Positions 1 to 5,922 of a stretch of DNA of 7,648 nt are shown here, in pieces. The notes below the pieces were generated by a model, which was given only the letters and a program-made list of their open reading frames with translations, searched no databases and had not been told where the DNA came from. This DNA is from CALAZP01 sp964410725 (GTDB taxonomy: Bacteria; Bacteroidota; Bacteroidia; Chitinophagales; Saprospiraceae). The translations under genes were made by a program, and so were the position numbers. Location of the stretch: positions 1 to 7,648 of the forward strand of contig CAYPID010000068.1 in assembly GCA_964410725.1 (NCBI GenBank). Reading direction: 5' to 3'. Position 1 is the stretch's first letter. Each line of letters opens with the position of its first letter.

Positions 1-921
1 TTATACCCCCTCCCATTTCCGATTCCGTATTAAGGGAACGATTTCCTCCCCTTGCAATAAAGAATCTGCTGGCTGGTAACCCAATTCAACCGGAGATGCA
101 CCCACCCATTCTGCCTGTTGCCCCGATACAGTTATCCTCCTTAACTCTAAATCCACCTCTAATCTGGCAAATAAAGGCTCTGAATAAGGGCAGGTTCGAC
201 CAAAACGCTCGCCAACCCAATAATAAGAGGCTGAATTCACATGCCAATACAAGATTCCATTTTCTTTATAAACTTGATCAATATGAGTGTGGCCACACAT
301 ACAAATGACTATTTTATCCGCATAAAGCGCTAATCTCTCTCTGACCTTCTCCGCATCATCCACTTCCAGCCAACCTTTCAACGGCTGATGGGAAAATATG
401 ATTACTGGTTGTTCCGCCAATTCCAATTCTTCGGTCAACCAATCTAATTGGGCTGAACCAATATAACTGGGATATCCTCCCTGATAAGAAGGCGACCCCT
501 GTTGGTTACCATCCAACACTAACAACGTGAATCCATTGACTTCCTTTTTGTAATAAGTCCCTGGAATCTTCCATTGCGCAACACAATCTTCAGGCTGAAA
601 CCCCAAATCCGTATCGTGATTTCCCAATACGTGTATCGGGACCCCAGGAGCTTCGTGTAACAAATCAACCAGCGGTTGATGTTCCACTTTAGGAGTAGCA
701 AAATCCCCCATTTGAACCACCACATCAGTGGGATTCCTTTTCATTTCGCCAACAAAAGCGGCTAATCTTTGATAGCTGTCGTGCATAATATCTTGGTGCA
801 AATCTGCAATGACCCCCAAACTAATTTTGGAGTTAGTTTGCGCCTCCGGCAAAAGTTTACCACCAAAAGAAAATGCCATTGTAGTCATACCAGTTTGGTA
901 AATAAAAGAACGTCGGTTCAT
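1..921 (-). CDS. Exported calcineurin-like metallophosphoesterase (Tat-like leader)
   Basis: The 306-residue protein carries the full metallophosphoesterase signature in order: D40-x-H42, G72-D73, G100-N-H-D103, H178 (SHQP) and G210-H-T-H213. In this family these residues bind two metal ions and hydrolyse phosphomonoesters or diesters. The substrate cannot be read from the sequence. The N terminus starts MNRRSF, followed by a short, weakly hydrophobic stretch (about residues 11-20), which looks like a twin-arginine export leader and suggests periplasmic action after folding with metal. The start codon is the ATG whose complement is at 919-921; it places the twin arginines at positions 3-4, as in typical Tat leaders. 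The stop codon is the first three bases of the window, so the gene is complete. It is transcribed divergently from the rest of the window. CpdA-like phosphodiesterase is one possible relative, but a specific activity would be a guess. The family call is firm; Tat export is likely but not certain. Confidence 0.93.
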   Translation of the reverse strand: MNRRSFIYQTGMTTMAFSFGGKLLPEAQTNSKISLGVIADLHQDIMHDSYQRLAAFVGEMKRNPTDVVVQMGDFATPKVEHQPLVDLLHEAPGVPIHVLGNHDTDLGFQPEDCVAQWKIPGTYYKKEVNGFTLLVLDGNQQGSPSYQGGYPSYIGSAQLDWLTEELELAEQPVIIFSHQPLKGWLEVDDAEKVRERLALYADKIVICMCGHTHIDQVYKENGILYWHVNSASYYWVGERFGRTCPYSEPLFARLEVDLELRRITVSGQQAEWVGASPVELGYQPADSLLQGEEIVPLIRNRKWEGV

Positions 922-979
922 AAGTATTAATTTATCGCTAATATATTATTATACCCATTGAGTTATAAGATTTGTAGGT

Positions 980-1004
980 CGTTCAACCTCAACTCAACGT
1001 TCAA
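980..1004. repeat. Direct repeat CGTTCAA, 18-bp period, within a TCAAC cluster
   Basis: CGTTCAA occurs at 980-986 and 998-1004, start to start 18 bp. The pentamer TCAAC also occurs at 983, 989 and 994, with TCAAT at 1001 and another TCAAC at 1016. Repeated half-sites at near-helical spacing can be regulator binding sites, but the words are short and AT-rich, so chance is possible. Confidence 0.35.
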
Positions 1005-1037
1005 TGGAAAATAGATCAACTTACCTTTTATCTTAGA

Positions 1038-1090
1038 GCAAAATGTCCTGGCTTTGACCTCGTTAATGATCAAATTATTTATCATTTTGC
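1038..1090. repeat. Spaced inverted repeat GCAAAATG ... CATTTTGC with nested AATGAT/ATCATT
   Basis: The arms GCAAAATG (1038-1045) and CATTTTGC (1083-1090) are perfect 8-bp inverse complements, 37 nt apart. Inside, AATGAT (1065-1070) pairs with ATCATT (1081-1086), so the right arm could pair with either partner. The weak rightward promoter candidate lies between the arms. This could be an operator pair or alternative RNA folds in a leader; nothing in the sequence decides between them. Confidence 0.4.
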
Positions 1091-1128
1091 GATTACAACA
1101 TGGTCAATGCCGTCAAACTATCGTACCT

Positions 1129-1154
1129 TTTCACTCTATTCAAATATAGTGAAA
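1129..1154 (+). promoter_or_regulatory. Hairpin or operator just before the SdpI-like start codon
   Basis: TTTCACTCTAT (1129-1139) pairs with ATATAGTGAAA (1144-1154): eleven positions with one mismatch (C1136 against T1147) around a TCAA loop (1140-1143). The structure ends 4 nt before the ATG at 1159, so in mRNA it would cover the ribosome-binding zone, and in DNA it is a near-palindrome suited to a dimeric repressor. It overlaps the exact TATATTTG box that reads on the opposite strand at 1141-1148. The pairing is directly visible; the regulatory role is inferred. Confidence 0.5.
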
Positions 1155-1158
1155 CACC

Positions 1159-1518
1159 ATGGATACTTTAATCAAAAATGGCTTAGTTCTTTTGCCTTTA
1201 CTGGTGGGTATAACTTTCTTACTGGTGGGCTTTATAATGAAAAAACGTCCCCCTAAAACCATCAACCATTTATACGGATACCGGACAAAACGATCGATGA
1301 AAAATCAAGAAAGCTGGGACTTTGCACAAAAATATTCAGCACAGGAAATGGTACAAGCCGGGTTTTATTTATTGGCAGTTTCCATAATTGGATGGTTTAT
1401 TAAATTGCCAGAAATGGTGACCTATCCCCTCGGCATTGGCATTATTGTAGTTTTGATGATTCTCATGTTCGTCAGAACAGAAAAAGTGCTTAAAGAAATA
1501 AATAAAAATTCAGATTAA
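1159..1518 (+). CDS. SdpI/YfhL-family small membrane protein
   Basis: The 119-residue protein has three likely membrane segments (about residues 7-27, 64-81 and 87-105). Between the first two sits the signature of the SdpI family, from N36 to Q57: N-x-x-Y-G-Y-R-T (36-43) and then ES-W-D-F-A-Q (51-57). In Bacillus subtilis, SdpI is the membrane immunity protein against the SdpC toxin and also sequesters the repressor SdpR. This protein is much shorter than B. subtilis SdpI and closer in size to the YfhL type. No SdpC-like toxin or SdpR-like ArsR regulator is visible nearby, so an immunity role is not supported by context. The start codon follows a hairpin by 4 nt and has no obvious Shine-Dalgarno. 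The gene lies 56 bp before the flavin oxidoreductase gene on the same strand. The family call is solid; the function in this organism is unknown. Confidence 0.88.
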   Translation: MDTLIKNGLVLLPLLVGITFLLVGFIMKKRPPKTINHLYGYRTKRSMKNQESWDFAQKYSAQEMVQAGFYLLAVSIIGWFIKLPEMVTYPLGIGIIVVLMILMFVRTEKVLKEINKNSD

Positions 1519-1522
1519 CCAG

Positions 1523-1549
1523 TTTGATCAATTCGAAAAACTAATTTTG
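1523..1549 (+). promoter_or_regulatory. Candidate Bacteroidota promoter for the flavin oxidoreductase gene
   Basis: TAATTTTG at 1542-1549 matches the TAnnTTTG -7 box exactly, and TTTG lies upstream at 1523-1526. The 15-nt gap between them is shorter than the usual spacing of about 19, so the site may be weak. Transcription would begin a few bases beyond 1549 and leave a short leader before the ATG at 1575. This would give the oxidoreductase its own start, independent of the SdpI-like gene. Confidence 0.35.
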
Positions 1550-1574
1550 AATTTGAATACATGGATAAGAAACT

Positions 1575-2774
1575 ATGGAAATTGCACAACCTTTCACTTT
1601 TCCGAACGGACAAACCACCCCAAACCGATTGGTAAAATCTGCTATGAGTGAAGCCATGGGTTCTTCTGAAGGCGCTCCAACGGATCGGCTTATTCACTTA
1701 TACCGCACCTGGAGTAAAGGAGGAACTGGATTATTGATCACCGGTAATGTTATGGTAGACCCTGCTGCAAAGGGAGAAAAAATGAACGTCGTTCTTGAAA
1801 ATGACCAATTCTTAGACCTTCATCGACAGTGGGCTGAAGCTGGTCAGCATCATGGCAGCAAAATTTGGATGCAAATCAATCATCCCGGCCGTCAAGCGCC
1901 CAAATTTAATCAAGAGGTCGTTGCGCCTTCAGCCATTCCCTTTCAACACCCCAAATTGCAATCTTTTTTTACTCCACCTAGGGCACTGACCAACCTAGAA
2001 ATCACAGCCATCATTCAAAGGTTTGCAACCACTGCTGCTCTGGCAGAAAAGGCTGGCTTTGACGGGGTCCAAATCCATGGCGCACATGGCTACCTAGTCA
2101 GTCAATTTCTCTCACCTTTGGTCAACCAACGCCAAGATGAGTGGGGCGGTTCCCCAGCAAAGCGCGCTAAATTCGTCCTAGAAATATACCGGCAAATCCG
2201 AGCCAAGACCACCTCTAATTTTGCCGTAGGCATAAAAATTAATTCCGCCGACTTTCAAAAAGGAGGTTTTTCAGAGGAGGAATCTATAGAGGTCATTCAA
2301 AGACTCTCCGAAGAGGGGATGGACCTCATTGAAGTTTCAGGAGGCACCTATGAAAAAGCAGCTATGATGGGAGCTCGAAAAAAGAGTACCCAAGAGCGTG
2401 AAGCTTATTTTGGTGAATTTATCGTAAAGGCCAGAAAAGTAGCTCGGGTCCCCCTTTTACTGACTGGAGGGTTTAGGACCGTCGAAGCCATGAATCAGGC
2501 CTTAGCTGATAACGAATTAGATCTTATTGGACTGGCCCGCCCGTTGGCGTTGGTTCCCGACCTTTCCAATCAATTATTGACAGGCAAAACTACCAAATGG
2601 CAAGCTCCAACTATCACTACAGGAATACGAGTCATTGACCGATTGGGAGGGATAGAATTGCCCTGGTATCAACTCCAATTGGAAAGGATGGCTAAGGGGC
2701 GCCCTACCAACCCTAAATTATCCGCCTTTAGGGCCTTATTTAAATTTCTCTGGGAATTTGTTCTGAGCCGATAA
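1575..2774 (+). CDS. Old Yellow Enzyme family NAD(P)H:flavin oxidoreductase
   Basis: The 399-residue protein is a single FMN-binding TIM barrel of the Old Yellow Enzyme family, which uses NAD(P)H to reduce activated C=C bonds and other electrophiles. Visible landmarks are N17-R18 (NRLVKS), the FMN-contacting Q100 in QINHPGR, the active-site H168-x-x-H171-G-Y173, the SPL-x-N-x-R-x-D-E-x-G-G-S run (180-193), K221 in GIKIN, G298-G299 near the FMN phosphate, and R322 in GLARP. H168, H171 and Y173 match the catalytic set of YqjM (H164, H167, Y169). The NAD(P) and 4Fe-4S domains of 2,4-dienoyl-CoA reductase are absent, and the protein has no cysteine, so it is not a full-length FadH-type enzyme. 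A tail of about 50 residues (350-399) extends past the barrel. It is probably cytoplasmic. An earlier ATG at 1561 is out of frame; the start at 1575 begins the family's usual N terminus. The physiological substrate is unknown. Confidence 0.93.
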   Translation: MEIAQPFTFPNGQTTPNRLVKSAMSEAMGSSEGAPTDRLIHLYRTWSKGGTGLLITGNVMVDPAAKGEKMNVVLENDQFLDLHRQWAEAGQHHGSKIWMQINHPGRQAPKFNQEVVAPSAIPFQHPKLQSFFTPPRALTNLEITAIIQRFATTAALAEKAGFDGVQIHGAHGYLVSQFLSPLVNQRQDEWGGSPAKRAKFVLEIYRQIRAKTTSNFAVGIKINSADFQKGGFSEEESIEVIQRLSEEGMDLIEVSGGTYEKAAMMGARKKSTQEREAYFGEFIVKARKVARVPLLLTGGFRTVEAMNQALADNELDLIGLARPLALVPDLSNQLLTGKTTKWQAPTITTGIRVIDRLGGIELPWYQLQLERMAKGRPTNPKLSAFRALFKFLWEFVLSR

Positions 2775-2817
2775 CTTTCATCTCGTTGATACCGTTTTAC
2801 TAAATAAATTATAAAAT

Positions 2818-3825
2818 ATGCTATACCTTTCTCTATTTCTTTCTACTGTTTTTTCCATTGGACTGCCAACTTTTGACCACGCCCCTGTCTTTGAAGGACA
2901 AATTATGCAATCAACCGATGGAGGTAAAACTTGGCACAATACATCAGCCAATCTTCCAGAAGGAATGAGGCTTATCTCTGCTGTGAGTTCGGAAACTGAA
3001 ATTATGGTAGGGGTAGATAAGGGAAAAGTGTTCAAAAAATCATTAGGAAATGCTCAGCAATGGGAGCGATTGACCTTTGAAGGAGATCAAACTGCCAATA
3101 ATATTTTGGGCTTGTACCCTACCCCTTCAGGGTTCTACACCTATGTTATCAGAGATGGTTTGTACCACCTGAAACGCGGAGGCCAACGGTGGGAAAAGTT
3201 GAGTACCCCTGAGGGTTTGTACGACCTGAATTCCGTAACTGAGGATCAAGGTGGCAATTTATATATCGCTTCGCAAAATGGGATATATCAATCTCAGGAC
3301 GGTGGTATGACTTGGAAACATAATTTCACGCAAAGCTGGATGACTGAAATTATATTTCAACACCAATCCTTGATAGCCAGCGGACAATCGGGCATTTTTA
3401 GATCCGAGGATCAAGGGCAAACTTGGAAAAAAGTCCAACTCTTTCCAGAGTTAAATTATTCTTTTATGAAGATGTATGATACTACATTTAGATTGAGTGC
3501 TACCACTTCTAGACTTTTTGCGATTCGCAACGATAACCCCATAAATAAAAACAAAGAAGGTCGAATTCAATATTCTGAGGATGGTGGTCGAACTTGGGCA
3601 GTTCATCCAGCAGATGAATATTTGAAGCAATTGCCCGATGTTCAAAATTTTACCATAGATGGGAATGGCCATTGGTATTGTAGCTATTCAGAGGGGATTA
3701 TTAAATCAGAAAACCAGGGTCAAACTTGGATGGCGGTGCTTTCTAATCCGTTAGAAGATAGAATGTTGAAAATATGGTCAGATGGCGATATCTTATTATG
3801 TTCGGCCACAGTTATGGGCTGTTAG
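2818..3825 (+). CDS. Secreted Asp-box (BNR repeat) beta-propeller protein
   Basis: The 335-residue protein carries Asp-box motifs S-x-D-x-G-x-T-W at residues 32-39, 159-166, 196-203 and 253-260, a fifth at 297-304 with Asn for Asp, and a degenerate KRGGQRW at 119-125. These boxes sit on blade hairpins of beta-propellers in sialidases, sortilin/Vps10 domains and Ycf48-like assembly factors. The sialidase catalytic Arg triad and FRIP motif are not visible, so this is better read as a structural or binding propeller than an enzyme. The first 17 or so residues are hydrophobic and look like a signal peptide, suggesting an envelope or extracellular location. The upstream spacer is 43 bp and AT-rich, with no clear Shine-Dalgarno. 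Residues 114-118 (GLYHL) and 133-137 (GLYDL) come from a near-identical 17-bp DNA repeat. The chain ends abruptly at Gly-Cys, where a further strand might be expected. The binding partner is unknown. Confidence 0.8.
   Translation: MLYLSLFLSTVFSIGLPTFDHAPVFEGQIMQSTDGGKTWHNTSANLPEGMRLISAVSSETEIMVGVDKGKVFKKSLGNAQQWERLTFEGDQTANNILGLYPTPSGFYTYVIRDGLYHLKRGGQRWEKLSTPEGLYDLNSVTEDQGGNLYIASQNGIYQSQDGGMTWKHNFTQSWMTEIIFQHQSLIASGQSGIFRSEDQGQTWKKVQLFPELNYSFMKMYDTTFRLSATTSRLFAIRNDNPINKNKEGRIQYSEDGGRTWAVHPADEYLKQLPDVQNFTIDGNGHWYCSYSEGIIKSENQGQTWMAVLSNPLEDRMLKIWSDGDILLCSATVMGC
3157..3230 (+). repeat. In-frame 17-bp direct repeat inside the propeller gene
   Basis: The word GGTTTGTAC(C/G)ACCTGAA occurs at 3157-3173 and 3214-3230 with one mismatch, start to start 57 bp (19 codons). 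It encodes GLYHL and GLYDL. Beta-propellers evolve by blade duplication, but 19 codons is less than a blade, so this may be a local duplication or chance convergence on a common strand motif. Confidence 0.5.
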
Positions 3826-3852
3826 AATTTTTGTAGTAATCACTTCATTCAG

Positions 3853-5304
3853 ATGGGTTGGGATATAGAAAACTCCTATTCAGGGCTACCGAAAGAATTT
3901 TTCAGCACCTTTTCACCGGTGACCTGGCCCGTTTTAGGCCTTTATACCTACAATGACGCTTTAGGCGCTTCACTTGGTTTGCCACGCACCCTCCATACGG
4001 ATAAAGAGTGGGCCAAATTCCTGTCAGGTGTACATTTTCCCGAAGGGGCACATCCAATTTCACAAGCCTATGCGGGCCACCAATTTGGACACTTCACCTT
4101 ACTTGGGGACGGACGGGCAGTTTTGTTAGGAGAGCAGGTTGCGCCTGACGGCAAAAAATGGGACGTTCAGTTAAAAGGGGCCGGAATCACCCCCTATTCG
4201 AGAAGAGGCGACGGGAGGGCTACACTTTCAGCCATGTTGCGAGAATATCTGATGAGTGAGGCCGTGCATGGCTTAGGTATCCCCACTTCCCGGAGTTTGG
4301 CAATAGTCACCACTGGAGAACAAGTTCCGCGAGAGCGCATGCACGATGGGGCTATTTTGACCAGAATTGCTTCCAGCCATATTCGGGTCGGCACCTTTGA
4401 ATTCGCTCGTAAATTTACCTCGCCACCCCTGCAGGAAGCTTTTTTCCGATATACGATTGGCCGTCACGATCCTGAGCTTTTGGAGGCCGAGAAACCTGTG
4501 TTTGCTTTTTTAGAAAAAGTCATGGATCGACAGATTAAATTGGTAGTCGATTGGATGCGTGTCGGATTTATTCACGGGGTCATGAATACCGATAATATGA
4601 CCATAGCTGGAGAAACGATTGATTATGGTCCCTGTGCATTTATGAATAGTTACCACCCGGGAACGGTATTTAGTTCCATTGATAGTGCCGGCCGATATGC
4701 CTATGGTAACCAGCCCAATATTGCGGCTTGGAATCTGGCGGTTTTGGCGAATGCGCTATTGCCATTAGCAGGAGGACAGGAGGACCGACAGACGGTGGTT
4801 GATCAAGCTCAAACCCTGATTAATAGTTTCTCGGAAAAATACCATCATCGATGGCTACAAATGATGCGCGGCAAATTGGGATGGGTGGAAGCGGACCCCT
4901 CGGATCGATTTCAAATAGAACAATTGCTTGACCTCATGATGGCGCACCAAATGGATTATACCAATACCTTTCGCGGATTGAGTGACCCATCGGAAAGAAC
5001 GCGATGGAACACCCTTTACCCCCAATTAGGAACTTGGTTAGCAGCTTGGCAAAGGAGAATTGCGCAACAGGCTGGAGGTTGGGAGACCGCACAAAAATTG
5101 ATGCAGGGTAACAATCCAGTAGTCATTCCACGCAATCATATTGTGGAAGAAGCTATCAAGTCGGCTATAAATGGGGAACGAAGCTTGATGGATGAACTTT
5201 TGGTTATCTTTCAAAACCCATATTCCGGGGATTCACTACCTGAAAGATTACTTCAGCCGCCTCCTCAAGGAGACGCCGACTATCAGACCTTTTGTGGAAC
5301 GTGA
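3853..5304 (+). CDS. selO: SelO/YdiU protein adenylyltransferase
   Basis: The 483-residue protein is a full-length SelO pseudokinase-fold enzyme (E. coli YdiU is 478 residues). In this family ATP binds in a flipped orientation, and AMP is transferred to Ser, Thr or Tyr of proteins including redox enzymes. Key residues line up with Pseudomonas syringae SelO at a constant offset of five: K108 (QLKGAG), E131 (LREYL), R171 and R178 (RIASSHIRVG), D247 and N248 (NTDNM), and metal-binding D257 (DYG). Other family marks are YAGHQFG (73-79), LGDGRA (84-89) and the C-terminal FCGT. C481, third from the end, occupies the place of selenocysteine in human SELENOO. The only other cysteine is C261, directly after DYGP; the Cys position known from E. 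coli (C272) appears to be Ser here. The start at 3853 gives the usual N terminus, 27 bp after the propeller gene. It probably acts in the cytoplasm and is fully intact. Confidence 0.96.
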   Translation: MGWDIENSYSGLPKEFFSTFSPVTWPVLGLYTYNDALGASLGLPRTLHTDKEWAKFLSGVHFPEGAHPISQAYAGHQFGHFTLLGDGRAVLLGEQVAPDGKKWDVQLKGAGITPYSRRGDGRATLSAMLREYLMSEAVHGLGIPTSRSLAIVTTGEQVPRERMHDGAILTRIASSHIRVGTFEFARKFTSPPLQEAFFRYTIGRHDPELLEAEKPVFAFLEKVMDRQIKLVVDWMRVGFIHGVMNTDNMTIAGETIDYGPCAFMNSYHPGTVFSSIDSAGRYAYGNQPNIAAWNLAVLANALLPLAGGQEDRQTVVDQAQTLINSFSEKYHHRWLQMMRGKLGWVEADPSDRFQIEQLLDLMMAHQMDYTNTFRGLSDPSERTRWNTLYPQLGTWLAAWQRRIAQQAGGWETAQKLMQGNNPVVIPRNHIVEEAIKSAINGERSLMDELLVIFQNPYSGDSLPERLLQPPPQGDADYQTFCGT

Positions 5305-5340
5305 CCATTGTCACTGTTTATGTCGGTTGAATAGTTGAAA

Positions 5341-5351
5341 TTTGTAACAAA
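5341..5351. promoter_or_regulatory. Palindrome TTTGTAACAAA before dps
   Basis: TTTGT-A-ACAAA is a perfect 5+1+5 palindrome ending 6 nt before the dps start codon. A longer palindrome with the same core (read on the minus strand) closes the window at 7632-7648. It may be a regulator site, possibly for oxidative or metal stress given its place in front of dps. The sequence is short and AT-rich, so this is tentative. Confidence 0.35.
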
Positions 5352-5357
5352 AACAAG

Positions 5358-5834
5358 ATGAAAACAACAAGTTCAATTGGTTTAAACCGCGAAAAATCTA
5401 TTCAATTAGCAGAGAAGCTCAATGAATTATTGGCCAATTATTCCGTTTTTTATCAGAATGTAAGGGGATTTCACTGGAATATTAAAGGCGAAAAATTCTT
5501 CGAATTACATGTTAAGTTTGAGGAGCTCTACAACGATTTGCTATTGAAAATTGATGAGATAGCGGAGCGAATTCTCACTTTAGGGCAAGCCCCTGATCAC
5601 CGCTATTCTAATTATTTAGGGGGAGCTCAAGTGAAGGAGAGTGGCATCATCTCTGATGGCAATTCAGCAGTGGATCAAATCCTACAGGCCTTTGAATCTA
5701 TTTTGGTTTTACAACGCGCCTTATTAAATCAATCAGCAGATGCGGAAGATGAGGGCACCAATGCATTAATGAGCGATTATATCAGAGAACAAGAAAAATT
5801 AGTTTGGATGTATTCTGCGTTTAGAAATCATTAA
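5358..5834 (+). CDS. dps: Dps family ferritin-like iron-storage/protection protein
   Basis: The 158-residue protein has the four-helix Dps fold with the inter-subunit ferroxidase residues in register: H39 (in GFHWN), H51, D66 and E70 match E. coli H51, H63, D78 and E82. The position of E. coli D67 is E55 here, a conservative change. The C-terminal helix keeps the family pattern E-K-x-x-W-M (146-151). Dps proteins form dodecamers that oxidise Fe(II), usually with hydrogen peroxide, and store the iron, which protects DNA. The N-terminal tail (MKTTSSIGLNREKS) is short and has few basic residues, and there is no basic C-terminal tail, so strong DNA binding like that of E. coli Dps is doubtful. 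It is a cytoplasmic protein. It follows selO by 53 bp on the same strand; a small palindrome sits 6 nt before its start. No terminator with a GC stem is visible after it. Confidence 0.95.
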   Translation: MKTTSSIGLNREKSIQLAEKLNELLANYSVFYQNVRGFHWNIKGEKFFELHVKFEELYNDLLLKIDEIAERILTLGQAPDHRYSNYLGGAQVKESGIISDGNSAVDQILQAFESILVLQRALLNQSADAEDEGTNALMSDYIREQEKLVWMYSAFRNH

Positions 5835-5891
5835 GAAAAGTCAAATTTTTGTTAAAAATTATAGAAACCGGAAGAAGCAACCTTTTTTAAA

Positions 5892-5899
5892 TAGCTTTG
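5892..5899 (+). promoter_or_regulatory. Candidate -7 promoter box for the secreted acidic protein gene
   Basis: TAGCTTTG matches the Bacteroidota TAnnTTTG -7 box exactly and lies 23 nt before the ATG at 5923, which would give a short, AT-rich leader. No TTTG or TTG is found at the expected 17-23 nt upstream; the nearest TTTG (5848-5851) is 40 nt away. The gene lies after the largest gap among the rightward genes (88 bp), which suits a fresh transcription start. Confidence 0.4.
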
Positions 5900-5922
5900 T
5901 CCCTTGAAATAAAACTTAAAAC

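Larger units (their letters stand above)
922..1158. other. Divergent intergenic region with repeats and candidate promoters
   Basis: This 237-bp spacer separates the minus-strand phosphoesterase gene from the plus-strand SdpI-like gene and should hold both promoters. It contains a direct repeat CGTTCAA (980-986 and 998-1004), a spaced inverted repeat GCAAAATG/CATTTTGC (1038-1045 and 1083-1090) with a second pair nested inside it, and a strong hairpin at 1129-1154. For the rightward gene the best Bacteroidota-style candidate is TTTG at 1053-1056, then 19 nt, then TATTTATC at 1076-1083; it keeps the TA but matches the TTTG half poorly. For the leftward gene an exact TATATTTG box reads on the minus strand at 1148-1141, but its nearest TTTG (1176-1173) is 24 nt away, longer than usual. 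No small gene or RNA gene is recognised here. Confidence 0.6.

Noticed and set aside
96..308. Plus-strand open frame of 70 codons inside the phosphoesterase gene
   Set aside because: It lies fully within a firmly supported minus-strand gene and its translation shows no motif.
1561..1574. ATG at 1561 as the start of the flavin oxidoreductase
   Set aside because: It is 14 nt upstream and out of frame with the oxidoreductase; its frame closes after about two dozen codons.
1159..3825. A toxin-immunity or bacteriocin locus around the SdpI-like gene
   Set aside because: Neighbours are an OYE enzyme and a propeller protein; no small toxin, protease or transporter gene is present.
2818..3825. Functional sialidase
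   Set aside because: Asp boxes are present, but the FRIP motif and Arg triad of sialidases are not seen; Asp boxes occur in many non-enzymatic propellers.
5290..5304. Selenocysteine at the SelO C terminus
   Set aside because: The codon at the equivalent position is TGT (Cys481); the gene ends in an ordinary TGA after Gly-Thr and no SECIS-like need exists.
5844..5860. Hairpin AATTTTT-GTT-AAAAATT after dps as a terminator
   Set aside because: The stem is only A/T with a 3-nt loop and no T-tract follows; too weak for a Rho-independent terminator.
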